Source of the DNA: a virus
Virus record (IMG/VR): IMGVR_UViG_3300021961_010974
Coordinates: 1 to 41,732 of that record
Reading direction: 5' to 3' (one strand)
DNA length: 41,732 bases
Part shown: positions 26,503-35,342 of the stretch, piece by piece
Layout: every line of letters starts with the position of its first letter
How positions within the stretch are numbered: position 1 is the stretch's first letter
Program-made: the position numbers and the translations under genes
Notes under the pieces: generated by a model
Databases searched by the model: none
What the model saw: the letters and a program-made list of their open reading frames with translations, nothing else
Told to the model about the DNA's origin: nothing

Positions 26503-28088
26503 TATTTTCTAAAGTAAAAATCTTGTAATAATAAACAATCCATTTGTGTGTTTTCATAGACTTTTACCGCGTCCATGTATCGTGATAAGATTGGTTTACC
26601 GTTCACATTGAATGAAGTATTCAATAGTACACCAATACCAGTCTCTTTTTCAAATTCAGTAATCAAGTTGTACAACCAAGGATTCTGTTCTTCAGTAACT
26701 GTTTGGACCCTTGCGGTTCCATCTACGTGAGTAATGGATACTAACTTTTCTCTCCATTCTTCTTTCACGGTTGGACAAAATCCCATCCATCTACTTTCTC
26801 CCTCGAAATTGAAATACTTGGAAACATCTTCCAATCTTACTACAGGTGCAAATGGTCTATACCACTCTCGATTTTTTACTTTAGCATTTAGAACATCCTT
26901 CATATCAGGATATGTTGGATTACACAAAATACTTCGATTACCCAATGCTCTTGGTCCATGTTCAGAAGTGTCACGAACAACTCCAACAATTTTTCCATTC
27001 TTCAAATCATCAACTAACTTGGGAATTTCTAATTTGGTCGCTCGTTTATCTTCTACATAACTCATCAAAGTATCACGGTCTAATATAGAAATACCCGCAT
27101 ATGTCAAATCAATAGATGTTTCAGGTTTGATATGATTCAAAATCATTCCCGCAGCAATACCACAATCGTTGGGATTTGGTGGTACAAAAACACCTCTATC
27201 TAACTCCTCTTTCAATCGAGTGTTTAATAAAATATTCAAACCACAACCTCCAACAACAATCAACGGTAAATCAGGATATTGTTCCAAAAATGGATTCATA
27301 ATATCCAAAAAAACATTTTCAAAAGCTTGTTGTGAAGTCATAGCGACATCATAAGCATCGTCACCAAACAGACGGTCTTTTACACTAAATGTAATTCCAA
27401 TTTTTTCACCCAATTCTTTGATAAACCCTCTGAAGTTTACACCATCAGGTTTTTTTCTATAATATTCCTCAAAATGAGGTAACCATTCTTCCCTTACTTT
27501 ACCGTATGAACATAACCCCATAATTTTTCCTGAATAAACTAAATTACCAATACTCAGTGCTGGTTCATGTTTGATATCACCAAGGTAGTCACCAAAAGAC
27601 ATATATGGAAACCCTAAATCAATAGGAAATTTATCAATCAATTTTATTTCCTTTCTGTCTTCCGCGACATATACATTGAAAAATCCATCGTTACCTCCAC
27701 CATCAAAAGATACTATTAAAGCATCTTTATAATCAGATTGATAATATCCACAAGCGGCATGACTCTCATGGTGCATAGTTCCCACATAGTTTTCTGCAGG
27801 AATCATTTTATGGTGATGATATCTTACCTCATCTTCAATACAATCCGTATTCAAAAAATAACAGGTTTCATATTCTTCAATACCAAATTCCTTTTTGATA
27901 TATTCCAAAATTTGTTTTACCAAATAAGGTCTTGTGTATGATACCAAATATTGAGAGTATCCTGCATTTTTTTGATTTAAAAATCTCTCTATTTCTATTA
28001 CGGTGATTACCTTTCCATCTTTTTCTACCGCAATTGCAGAATTGTGTGACCCGTAAAATGCTATGTTAGCTTTAGAATTATTACTCAT
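26502..28088 (-). CDS. O-carbamoyltransferase, NodU/CmcH/TobZ family
   Basis: This 528-residue protein matches the two-domain carbamoyltransferase family, which moves a carbamoyl group from carbamoyl phosphate via carbamoyl-adenylate to sugar hydroxyls. The N-terminal Kae1/TsaD-like domain has YGSHNSAIAV at the start, metal-site HHESHAACGYY (about 103-113), FDGGGNDG (about 128-135) and GGCGLNILLN (about 255). The C-terminal domain has EHGPRALGNRSILCNPT (near 360), KVKNREWYRPFAPVV, and LLNTSFNVNGKPIL near the end. All are diagnostic and intact. The gene overlaps its downstream sulfotransferase by one base and starts 1 nt after a GlcNAc-transferase stop, so it belongs to the same operon. The target is probably a sugar made by the neighbouring glycosyltransferases. 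Confidence 0.9.
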   Translation of the reverse strand: MSNNSKANIAFYGSHNSAIAVEKDGKVITVIEIERFLNQKNAGYSQYLVSYTRPYLVKQILEYIKKEFGIEEYETCYFLNTDCIEDEVRYHHHKMIPAENYVGTMHHESHAACGYYQSDYKDALIVSFDGGGNDGFFNVYVAEDRKEIKLIDKFPIDLGFPYMSFGDYLGDIKHEPALSIGNLVYSGKIMGLCSYGKVREEWLPHFEEYYRKKPDGVNFRGFIKELGEKIGITFSVKDRLFGDDAYDVAMTSQQAFENVFLDIMNPFLEQYPDLPLIVVGGCGLNILLNTRLKEELDRGVFVPPNPNDCGIAAGMILNHIKPETSIDLTYAGISILDRDTLMSYVEDKRATKLEIPKLVDDLKNGKIVGVVRDTSEHGPRALGNRSILCNPTYPDMKDVLNAKVKNREWYRPFAPVVRLEDVSKYFNFEGESRWMGFCPTVKEEWREKLVSITHVDGTARVQTVTEEQNPWLYNLITEFEKETGIGVLLNTSFNVNGKPILSRYMDAVKVYENTQMDCLLLQDFYFRK

Positions 28089-28089
28089 T

Positions 28090-29373
28090 TTAATTTTTCA
28101 AATTAATTTCATGTCTTTCAGCCCATCCTCTTATTGGAGAGTGAGCCCAAAAAACAACTCTCGATGGGTCCTTATCTGTCATAAACATTTCTTCATAGTG
28201 AATTGGACCATCTCCATTTAGAAATCTTTGTAAGTCAGAACCATCAATAGAACGAGACTTAATTCCAATACCATTCTCATCATCAAATGCAATTAGAACT
28301 GAATCATAATCATCCTTATCTAACATATATCTCTCAACATTAACTAAGTGATAAAAAGAGTATGTAAATGAGTTTTCCCATTCTTCTTCTGTTTCAAACT
28401 GTGGATTGGGTGGGAATTTATTTTGAATTGTGTGCATTTGGAATGATTTTCTTTTGAAGTGTATTCCAGCATACTTTTCATAATCTCTCACGGTTCGTTT
28501 TTTTCCAAGACCATAACCTGTTAGGTCGTGACCATTATCTTCGACACCCAAAAGTTGTCTAATTCTTGACCGAGCAACATCTTGTTGTTTCCACCAAGCA
28601 GATTCACCTCTTTTATGTTGGTCATCCCAAACTAACATTCCACTTCTTTCTTCTCTCATAGTCGCATGCCATATAACAACTCTATGTGGGTGGAATAAAT
28701 CATATCCATGAGTGAATGACCGAACTGTCAAATTTAATTCTTCACCACTGAAGAAAATATTTGGGTCGTGTCTAACATCTTTAGCCCATTTGTTAGGACC
28801 AAATGCAAAGTGTCCACTAAGGAATCTAGCAGGATATGGTTTTTTCAAACTCTGCCAATTAGGAACACCCGTTGGTCGAATAAAAATTGTACCAAACGGA
28901 TAAAAAGACGCGGCTTCAGACAACCATGGTTCCTTAACTCTTTTTGCGGGGTCATTATATGGGTCATAATAAGGTAGATATCCACAAATTAAAGGATTAT
29001 GACCTTCTTTCTTTAAGTCTTGATACCAACCAATTAATGCTGAATCCCAATTTTTATCAAATCTATGGTGTGAGTCTAACTGACAAACAAAATCTTCATC
29101 AGTTAATAATTCCTCGTTGATTACCGCTCTTGCATATGCCAACCCTTTAGCTTCAGTATATAGAATATCTTTTATCTTGAACCTTGGGTCATCACGATAT
29201 TCATCTAAATTATCAAATCCATCTTCAGGGTTATATTGTCTGCAAATCCCAAAGTGAATTCTTTCAGGGTTTTTTGCATTTTCTAGTGCACTCTTTATTG
29301 TGGGAATCAATTCTGGTTCACGATACGCAGGTAGGTGAACCAAAATTGTCATTTTATCCTTACTTTTTCTCAT
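28090..29373 (-). CDS. GlcNAc-transferase family (GT60-like) protein, copy 2
   Basis: This 427-residue protein matches the family that includes the Skp1 and mucin-type polypeptide GlcNAc-transferases (Pfam GlcNAc, GT60-like). Visible marks are ILVHLPAYREPELIPTIKSA at the N-terminus, then RIHFGICRQYNPEDGFDN. The DxD-like metal site is DFVCQLDSHHRFDKNWDSAL (near 97). A conserved centre FLSGHFAFGPNKWAKDVRHD is followed by FFSGEELNLTVRSFTHGYDL, FHPHRVVIWH and a C-terminal YEKYAGIHF. The architecture parallels the adjacent gene, so the two are tandem paralogues. The ATG overlaps the end of the upstream copy by 14 nt. Family members use UDP-GlcNAc and act on Ser, Thr or hydroxyproline; the acceptor here is unproven. 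Confidence 0.8.
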   Translation of the reverse strand: MRKSKDKMTILVHLPAYREPELIPTIKSALENAKNPERIHFGICRQYNPEDGFDNLDEYRDDPRFKIKDILYTEAKGLAYARAVINEELLTDEDFVCQLDSHHRFDKNWDSALIGWYQDLKKEGHNPLICGYLPYYDPYNDPAKRVKEPWLSEAASFYPFGTIFIRPTGVPNWQSLKKPYPARFLSGHFAFGPNKWAKDVRHDPNIFFSGEELNLTVRSFTHGYDLFHPHRVVIWHATMREERSGMLVWDDQHKRGESAWWKQQDVARSRIRQLLGVEDNGHDLTGYGLGKKRTVRDYEKYAGIHFKRKSFQMHTIQNKFPPNPQFETEEEWENSFTYSFYHLVNVERYMLDKDDYDSVLIAFDDENGIGIKSRSIDGSDLQRFLNGDGPIHYEEMFMTDKDPSRVVFWAHSPIRGWAERHEINLKN

Positions 29374-30619
29374 ATAATGTTCCTTCCATTCTGTTTACCC
29401 AACCTTCACTCATTGAATGTGGCCAAACAATCCATTTATATGGTCTCACTGCTGTGTTAAAACTTCTCCACAATTTACAGTAACCATCGGGGTCATTTTT
29501 CATTTGTTTAATCTCAGGCTCATTAGCATCTAATCTAACAAGTTCGTTACCATTTTCATCTTCAAAAGCAACCGCCCAAACATTGTAATCATCGTGGGGT
29601 ACTTGCGCAAACTGAATATCAATACAGTGTTTGAATACTGAAGCAAAAGAATTTGCATATTCAATAGGGTCTTCAATATGTGGATTAGGTGGATATTTTT
29701 GGTCTAAAGTCCATTGTTGAACTGACCTTCTTCCAAATGAAATACCAGAGTATCGTTCATAGTCTTCAAGAGTTCTTATAGGTCCAAAACCAAAAATTCC
29801 AAATTCGTTCGGGTCATAAACTTCACCATCCATACTAAACAATTTTCTATTTTTAAGATGTGAAGTATCGTTATTTTTCCACCATTCACCATTATCGTCC
29901 CAGTGTTTTTTCAATCCTTTTCTTGTGTATTGATGCCAAATAATAACATTATGTAGATGGAATAGGTCATAACCCCATGTAAATGCTCTTACCGCAATAG
30001 AAATCTCTTCACCATGAAAATAATACTCAGGGTCATGTGGAACTTCTTTTACAAAATCACCGGTTGTAAATGCAAAGTGTGCTGAATAAAACCTTGCTGG
30101 TACAGGACTCTTCTTTTCTTTATAATCATCAATAGTTGAAGGCATAAAATGGACATTACCATCGGGGGAGAATCTATCGAAATTCATTCTCCAAGGTACT
30201 GTCAATCTTGACTGTGGGTCCATATCAGGCTCAAAAGAGGGTACATATCCTGTCAACAAAGGTTTTTTATATCCCTTTTTTTGTAGTTTCTTATACTCTT
30301 TTATTAATAAATCATCCCAATTTTTTTCAAATCTCATGTGAGAATCAATCTGAAGTGTATAGGTCTCACCATCATATAATTGTTGAATAAGGCTTCTTGC
30401 CCAACATACTCCTTTGGATTCTAAATGAGGAATATTTAGTATTTTGAACCTTTTATCATTATCAAATTGAGATAAATCGTCAAACCCGTCCTCTTCACTG
30501 AATTGACGAGCAATACCAATTACCAAATTTTTAGGTCTTTTAGCATTTTCCAACATGTTTTGAATTGTTGGAATTAGTTGGGGGTCACGATAAACCGCTA
30601 ACTGTACAAATATTTTCAT
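29360..30619 (-). CDS. GlcNAc-transferase family (GT60-like) protein, copy 1
   Basis: This 419-residue paralogue of the next gene shares the order and motifs: IFVQLAVYRDPQLIPTIQNM, NLVIGIARQFSEEDGFDDLS, metal site YTLQIDSHMRFEKNWDDLLI (near 97), RFYSAHFAFTTGDFVKEVPH, YYFHGEEISIAVRAFTWGYD, LFHLHNVIIWHQY and YERYSGISFGRRS. DSHMRF is the most typical metal-site form of this family. It is the first gene of the glycan operon, 80 nt downstream of a gene with a Ser/Thr/Pro-rich tail, so its transcript may follow that gene. I see no good TATTTATA box just upstream, unlike the structural genes. It may attach GlcNAc to Ser or Thr, perhaps in the repeat proteins encoded next door. Confidence 0.8.
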   Translation of the reverse strand: MKIFVQLAVYRDPQLIPTIQNMLENAKRPKNLVIGIARQFSEEDGFDDLSQFDNDKRFKILNIPHLESKGVCWARSLIQQLYDGETYTLQIDSHMRFEKNWDDLLIKEYKKLQKKGYKKPLLTGYVPSFEPDMDPQSRLTVPWRMNFDRFSPDGNVHFMPSTIDDYKEKKSPVPARFYSAHFAFTTGDFVKEVPHDPEYYFHGEEISIAVRAFTWGYDLFHLHNVIIWHQYTRKGLKKHWDDNGEWWKNNDTSHLKNRKLFSMDGEVYDPNEFGIFGFGPIRTLEDYERYSGISFGRRSVQQWTLDQKYPPNPHIEDPIEYANSFASVFKHCIDIQFAQVPHDDYNVWAVAFEDENGNELVRLDANEPEIKQMKNDPDGYCKLWRSFNTAVRPYKWIVWPHSMSEGWVNRMEGTLYEKK

Positions 30620-30699
30620 GAAAAAAGCTTTTCACAAAAAATATAACAAAAATAAAACTTTTAAAGATATAATTTAAGAACAATCACAATTTCCTAAAT

Positions 30700-31029
30700 T
30701 CACAACGTCATTGAAGGTGTTGCAGAAATACTGATAGATGGTGTCGCCGAAATAGAAATTGAAGGTGTTGCAGAAATACTGATAGATGGTGTAGGAGATG
30801 GTGTAGAAGAAGGATTTGGTGAAACCACATCTACAACACAGGTTTTATCATCCCCTGAAAAATATAGGAAAAATACACCCTGTGGTGTTCCATCTGACGG
30901 AAAATAAGTGAACGGTATAGTTTCATAACCCAATTCATGAGTAATTCCAGAATCTTCTTCTAAAAACCTCACTAATGCGGTTTGTCCCGAGTAATTAGGA
31001 CAATCAATAGTAACACCATACCCACTCAT
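30700..31029 (-). CDS. Small protein with Pro/Ser/Thr repeat tail
   Basis: In this 109-residue protein residues 1-72 form a beta-type domain with no clear family (VTIDCPNYSGQTALVRFLEE, then YETIPFTYFPSD and GVFFLYFSGDDKTCVVDVVS). Residues 73-109 are repeats of the 8-residue type PSISISAT, the same as in the 1405-residue neighbour upstream, and end abruptly in PSMTL. It may be a short decoration protein with a mucin-like tail, or a fibre that has lost a C-terminal domain through recombination between repeats. It starts 7 nt after a CTATATTTAT box. The gene is followed by 80 nt without a strong terminator, then by the glycan-transfer operon. Confidence 0.65.
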   Translation of the reverse strand: MSGYGVTIDCPNYSGQTALVRFLEEDSGITHELGYETIPFTYFPSDGTPQGVFFLYFSGDDKTCVVDVVSPNPSSTPSPTPSISISATPSISISATPSISISATPSMTL

Positions 31030-31035
31030 ACCTTA

Positions 31036-31045
31036 ATAAATATAG
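31036..31045 (-). promoter_or_regulatory. CTATATTTAT box upstream of 109-residue gene
   Basis: The minus strand reads CTATATTTAT, 7 nt before the ATG at 31029. It is a box variant identical over ten bases to the one in the DNA polymerase leader (23727-23736). Confidence 0.4.
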
Positions 31046-31078
31046 TTTGAACTCGATATTAATATTCCGTAAGACATG

Positions 31079-34000
31079 TTATAATAGTGGTATATTCCAT
31101 TTATTTGATAAATAGGGCTCAATAACATCTAACTCAGATGGGGAAAGAGCTCTACTGTAAACTAACACATCGAACAAAAATCCATTATAATAGTATTGTT
31201 CAGTTCCTGATGCTTGTGGAGTATAAGAAACTCCCATAAATATATAATTCGTAAGTGATGACGTTGTTGTACCAACATTTGATGGGAATGTCATCGTCTG
31301 TTCAACAGAATCAATTCTGAATTTCAATCTATCTGTATTATTCGTTCCTGAACCACTAAATACAATCGAGAAAATGTGAGGATTTGTATCTACTGGTGTA
31401 CCTGATACCACACCAAATCCACCTGCTTCAGCAACGTTATAGGTACCACCACTTTGTCTTAGGAATACAGAATTTAATCCTGTATTTCCATCTTGACCTC
31501 CTTGAATATATTGTTCGGTCGTACCACTGTTCAAAACACGAGCAACCACTATTATAGTTTCACCCGAGTTCGAAGCTAAATCTGTTAAAGGATTTACACT
31601 AGACCCCATGGCAATACCATCGTAATAAGTCCCGCCCAATCCATTTTGTACGTTACTCCACCATTCGGGTTTACAAGACCCACAAATAGAATTGGCGTTA
31701 TGTGCACTTGAGGACGAGTCAACCCATTGATTAAATGTATCACCACTACTTGGTGTTGGTGTGTAATAAGTCGCTAAATTACCTTGATAATAAATTTCAA
31801 GTGTTGGGTCAGTCGGTATGATGGCTTGAGTTGGTGACGGTGTTATCGAGACTGATATAGACGGCGTTATTGAAATTGTTGGTGAAACTGAAATACTTGG
31901 TGTTACCAAAATTGTTGGTGAAACTGAAATACTTGGTGTTACCGAAATTGTTGGTGAAACTGAAATACTTGGTGTTACCGAAATTGTTGGTGAAACTGAA
32001 ATACTTGGTGTTACCGAAATTGTTGGTGAAACTGAAATACTTGGTGTTGGGCTAACAGAAATACTTACCGTTATCGATGGGGTTACAGAAATGCTAATCG
32101 ATGGTGTTGGAGATGGTGTTGATGACACACTTATTGAAGGAGTTGCCGAAATACTAATTGAAGGAGTTACAGAAAGACTAATAGAAGGAGTTACTGACGG
32201 GGTCGCAGAAATACTGATAGAAGGAGTTGCAGAAATACTAATAGACGGAGTAGCAGAAATACTAATAGATGGTGTAGGGGAAGGTGAAGAAGAAACACTG
32301 ATAGACGGAGTTGTAGATATACTAATAGATGGTGTAGTAGATGGTGTAGCAGAAATACTGATAGATGGCGTCGCAGATACACTAATAGATTGTGTAATCG
32401 ATGGTGTTACTGACGGTGAAACTGATGATGTAATTGAAATAGACGGAGTAATAGATGGAGTAACAGATGAAGTCACAGATGGAGTTACAGAACTACTTGG
32501 AGTCACAGATGGTGTTACCGAAGGAGTAACTGAAGATGTTGGAGTTGCGGTTACAGAACTTGGTGGTGTAGGAGATACACTTGGAGTTACGGATGGTGTT
32601 GCAGAAATAGAAATTGAAGGTGTTGCGGAAATCGATATACTTGGCGTTGTTGATATTGATATTGAAGGTGTAGTAGATGGTGTTACAGATGGAGTAACAG
32701 AAATACTGATAGACGGAGTTGCTGAAATACTGATAGATGGTGTAGGAGATGGAGTAGAAGAAATACTGATAGACGGAGTTGCAGTAACCGATGGTGTTAC
32801 AGATGGTGTGGGAGTAGAAGATATAGAAATTGATGGTGTGGGAGTAGAAGATATGGAAATAGATGGTGTAGGAGATACACTTGGAGTTACGGATGGTGTT
32901 GCAGAAATTGAAATTGAAGGTGTTGCGGAAATAGAAATTGAAGGTGTTGCAGAAATACTGATAGATGGTGTAGGAGATGGTGTAGAAGAAATACTAATAG
33001 AAGGCGTCGGTGTTATTGATGGGGTAACTGAAGGTGTTGGACTAACAGAAATAGATGGAGTCACGGATGGTGTTGGACTAACAGAAATAGACGGAGTCAC
33101 GGATGGTGTTACCGAAGGAGTAGGAGTTGGACTCGCAGGAATAAACTCGTAATCACAATCACAATCATCAATAACCTCACAATTCAAACAATAAGGATTC
33201 AACAAATCATAAACAGGTTGCAACACCCTTGCGTTGTGTTGAATTTCAGGAACCGATAAAGGTTTGGCATACATGTGGAAAGTAGAAATACCCCCATCAA
33301 AAGTACCGGCAAAATATTTCTCCAACATAATATTGGTAGTAAGTGCCGACAGACTTGTACCACTCAAAATATTATCAGGGAATAATTCGGGGTCTTGAAT
33401 GTACTCACCACAGAATGTCTGTGGCATTGCTGAGAAGACTAAATTCTCATGTAATCCTTGTGTACCACCACCCCATGAAATATTGAATGGGACACCCACT
33501 TGAACTTCTTTGTGTGCGTATAACGGTCGTGGGATAATCTCTTCAAAATCATCAAAGGTCTCAAAGTGTTTTCCGTTTACATATAGTTTCAACTTACCTA
33601 CACGATAGAACCTTTCCAGTAACCACAAATAATTCAACTCCACCCATTCGTCTTTTTCGGGGACTAATTGTTCGTGAGTTGTTGGGGGTTCTATTAATGA
33701 TACAGAATTGTTGGCGGTTGTCGCGGTATATAAGTCAGTTGAGATTGTACCTAAACCACCTCTGTAATATAAATCACAGAAGTCCATCCACGTATATCTC
33801 TCAAAGACCGCATCTACTAATACCCAATGTTCTTTATTTATATAATCAGTTCCAAGACAATCATCATAGATTCCATTTGTTGAACAGTAATTGTTCACAG
33901 AATATCCTGTGACTGTTTCAGGTCCTAAAGTAACACAAGAACCTGAATATATACAATCACCTGTAAAGGTAAGTGTTCTAACACATATTTTCGGATTTCG

Positions 34001-35296
34001 TGGGTCACCACTAAATCGGATGGCCAACGCATTGGACATGGAGTCAAATAATGGGTCGTGTTCTGGCCATTCTTTTTTAACATCTCCATTACAACAAGAA
34101 CAAGTAGTACTAACCTGATGATAATCGGTATATCCTGTTGGGGGATAAACCAATACACAATATTGCTCAGCGTATTTTAGATAATCTACTTTATCGACAA
34201 TCCAATATGAGAACTCTCCTCTTCCGACTCTTTCTGTAATAACAAAGTGTAATTCACCTGTTATGATATCATATGTGGTAACAGTTCCTATAAGATAGTT
34301 AAGTGCATCGTGATAAAGTAAAATTTGGTCTCCTGTAGTCCATGACAAATTTTTGGCAACTGTTATGGTTGCACCTGAACTTGACATGTCTACTTTACTG
34401 AGAGTGGATGTTGAGTACCCTGGATTAAGATTTGTACACATACATGTACTCAAACCTGTTAGTTCATGTGTTACTCGTTCATAATTTGGGTCAGTAGAAT
34501 TTTTACCATCGGCGTGATGCCAAAACTTATTTTCGGCACGAGTTCCCATGTAAAAGAATATTCCTGAGTTATCAGGATAATAATCATTTAAGGTTGTTTG
34601 TCCTGAAGCTGGTGTATATTGGTCAATGAATCTTGGTTTTAAAGTCATTTCCACAGTCCATCCTTTTGGATATCTTGTTGGTAATACTTCATAATCATAC
34701 CCAAATAACTTGTAAAAACCTTGATAGAAACCACCATATAATTCATGATATATTCCGACCTTATTACTGTTGTAAGAGATAACATTATATAATGTACCGG
34801 CACTTACACCTGAGAATCTATGATTAGGGTCCCAAGTATAACCTGTAACTTGGAACATCTTAAATCTACGGTCATATTTCAATCTATCGAATTTCTCACT
34901 ATCATCTAATAGACCCATAGTGTAATCAATGGATTGACCTGTCATACACTCAAGTAATCCATTATCGGTACCAACTAACCCAATGTCACATATGGTTTTG
35001 GCAGAATAACAAGAAAGGTCTAAATCAAATGGATTATAATAATGAGAAGATACCAATATATTTTGGTCATTATAATTTTGGTAGTCTAATATAAACCCTT
35101 GGTTTGAACCTGAAAAATTCAAATCAATTTTAATTGGCATTACATCACCATCATTAACACCAATCACATAGGGTGAAAAAATAACCTCTTCGTTATAATC
35201 CCTTTCATCTGACGCTAATGATAGGTCAGAAATCTCCCTTACAGGTGCTAAATACCACTTATTATAGACGTATTGATTGATGTTCTGATATGCCAT
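31079..35296 (-). CDS. Giant fibre-like protein: LamG-like parts around mucin-like stalk
   Basis: This 1405-residue protein has three parts. Residues 1 to about 715 are a beta-rich structural region with LamG-like marks ([13 protein letters not shown] near 215, [20 protein letters not shown] near 575, [20 protein letters not shown] near 680). It also holds Cys clusters ([21 protein letters not shown]). Residues about 718-1155 are a stalk built almost only of Pro, Ser, Thr, Ile, Val and Ala in units such as PSISISAT and PSVTPSIS. Residues about 1165-1405 form a second concanavalin/LamG-like domain ([45 protein letters not shown]). There is no signal peptide. A tail fibre or adhesin with a flexible, possibly glycosylated stalk and a sugar-binding head is the best reading. 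The start is 5 nt after a GGTATTTATC box. Confidence 0.75.
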   Translation of the reverse strand: MAYQNINQYVYNKWYLAPVREISDLSLASDERDYNEEVIFSPYVIGVNDGDVMPIKIDLNFSGSNQGFILDYQNYNDQNILVSSHYYNPFDLDLSCYSAKTICDIGLVGTDNGLLECMTGQSIDYTMGLLDDSEKFDRLKYDRRFKMFQVTGYTWDPNHRFSGVSAGTLYNVISYNSNKVGIYHELYGGFYQGFYKLFGYDYEVLPTRYPKGWTVEMTLKPRFIDQYTPASGQTTLNDYYPDNSGIFFYMGTRAENKFWHHADGKNSTDPNYERVTHELTGLSTCMCTNLNPGYSTSTLSKVDMSSSGATITVAKNLSWTTGDQILLYHDALNYLIGTVTTYDIITGELHFVITERVGRGEFSYWIVDKVDYLKYAEQYCVLVYPPTGYTDYHQVSTTCSCCNGDVKKEWPEHDPLFDSMSNALAIRFSGDPRNPKICVRTLTFTGDCIYSGSCVTLGPETVTGYSVNNYCSTNGIYDDCLGTDYINKEHWVLVDAVFERYTWMDFCDLYYRGGLGTISTDLYTATTANNSVSLIEPPTTHEQLVPEKDEWVELNYLWLLERFYRVGKLKLYVNGKHFETFDDFEEIIPRPLYAHKEVQVGVPFNISWGGGTQGLHENLVFSAMPQTFCGEYIQDPELFPDNILSGTSLSALTTNIMLEKYFAGTFDGGISTFHMYAKPLSVPEIQHNARVLQPVYDLLNPYCLNCEVIDDCDCDYEFIPASPTPTPSVTPSVTPSISVSPTPSVTPSISVSPTPSVTPSITPTPSISISSTPSPTPSISISATPSISISATPSISISATPSVTPSVSPTPSISISSTPTPSISISSTPTPSVTPSVTATPSISISSTPSPTPSISISATPSISISVTPSVTPSTTPSISISTTPSISISATPSISISATPSVTPSVSPTPPSSVTATPTSSVTPSVTPSVTPSSSVTPSVTSSVTPSITPSISITSSVSPSVTPSITQSISVSATPSISISATPSTTPSISISTTPSISVSSSPSPTPSISISATPSISISATPSISISATPSVTPSISLSVTPSISISATPSISVSSTPSPTPSISISVTPSITVSISVSPTPSISVSPTISVTPSISVSPTISVTPSISVSPTISVTPSISVSPTILVTPSISVSPTISITPSISVSITPSPTQAIIPTDPTLEIYYQGNLATYYTPTPSSGDTFNQWVDSSSSAHNANSICGSCKPEWWSNVQNGLGGTYYDGIAMGSSVNPLTDLASNSGETIIVVARVLNSGTTEQYIQGGQDGNTGLNSVFLRQSGGTYNVAEAGGFGVVSGTPVDTNPHIFSIVFSGSGTNNTDRLKFRIDSVEQTMTFPSNVGTTTSSLTNYIFMGVSYTPQASGTEQYYYNGFLFDVLVYSRALSPSELDVIEPYLSNKWNIPLL
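31831..33140. repeat. Degenerate repeat array encoding Pro/Ser/Thr stalk
   Basis: About 1.3 kb of short degenerate repeats of roughly 24-36 bp encode PSISISAT- and PSISVSPT-type units. The pattern is visible on the plus strand as many copies of GGTGTTGCAGAAATACTGAT and relatives. Similar copies occur at about 30710-30810 in the 109-residue gene, so the two loci share repeat units and could recombine. Confidence 0.85.
31875..32048. repeat. Near-perfect 36-bp tandem repeat, 4.8 copies
   Basis: A 36-bp unit starts at 31875, 31911, 31947, 31983 and 32019 (plus-strand start ATTGTTGGTGAAACTGAAAT). Copies differ at a single base (CAAA or CGAA) except for the truncated last copy. Each unit adds 12 residues to the stalk ([12 protein letters not shown], with one copy changing V to L). 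Its uniformity next to the degenerate array shows recent expansion. There are no spacers, so it is not CRISPR. Confidence 0.95.
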
Positions 35297-35300
35297 ATGT

Positions 35301-35328
35301 GATAAATACCATTACGGAGGTATTTATA
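35301..35328. promoter_or_regulatory. Palindromic divergent promoter region
   Basis: Inverted arms ATAAATACC (35302-35310) and GGTATTTAT (35319-35327) are separated by ATTACGGA. They lie between the start of the giant fibre gene (35296, minus) and the start at 35343 (plus). Each strand reads GGTATTTAT toward its own gene, and each also reads a T4-late-like ATAAATACC. One site could therefore drive both genes, or bind a dimeric regulator. Confidence 0.5.
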
Positions 35329-35342
35329 TGTAAAAAATCATT

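Noticed and set aside
30620-30699. AAAAGCTTTT palindrome after the GlcNAc-transferase leader as terminator
   Set aside because: The stem is short and AT-rich, and the U-tract is not in the right place for a convincing terminator.
31875-32048. CRISPR-like direct repeats
   Set aside because: Copies are back to back without spacers and lie in frame in a protein stalk.
32091-33152. Long plus-strand open frame of 353 codons rich in Asp, Gly, Val, Ile and Glu
   Set aside because: It is the antisense of the Pro/Ser/Thr repeat array. Repeats without stops on one strand give open frames on the other, and the product is low-complexity with no start signal.
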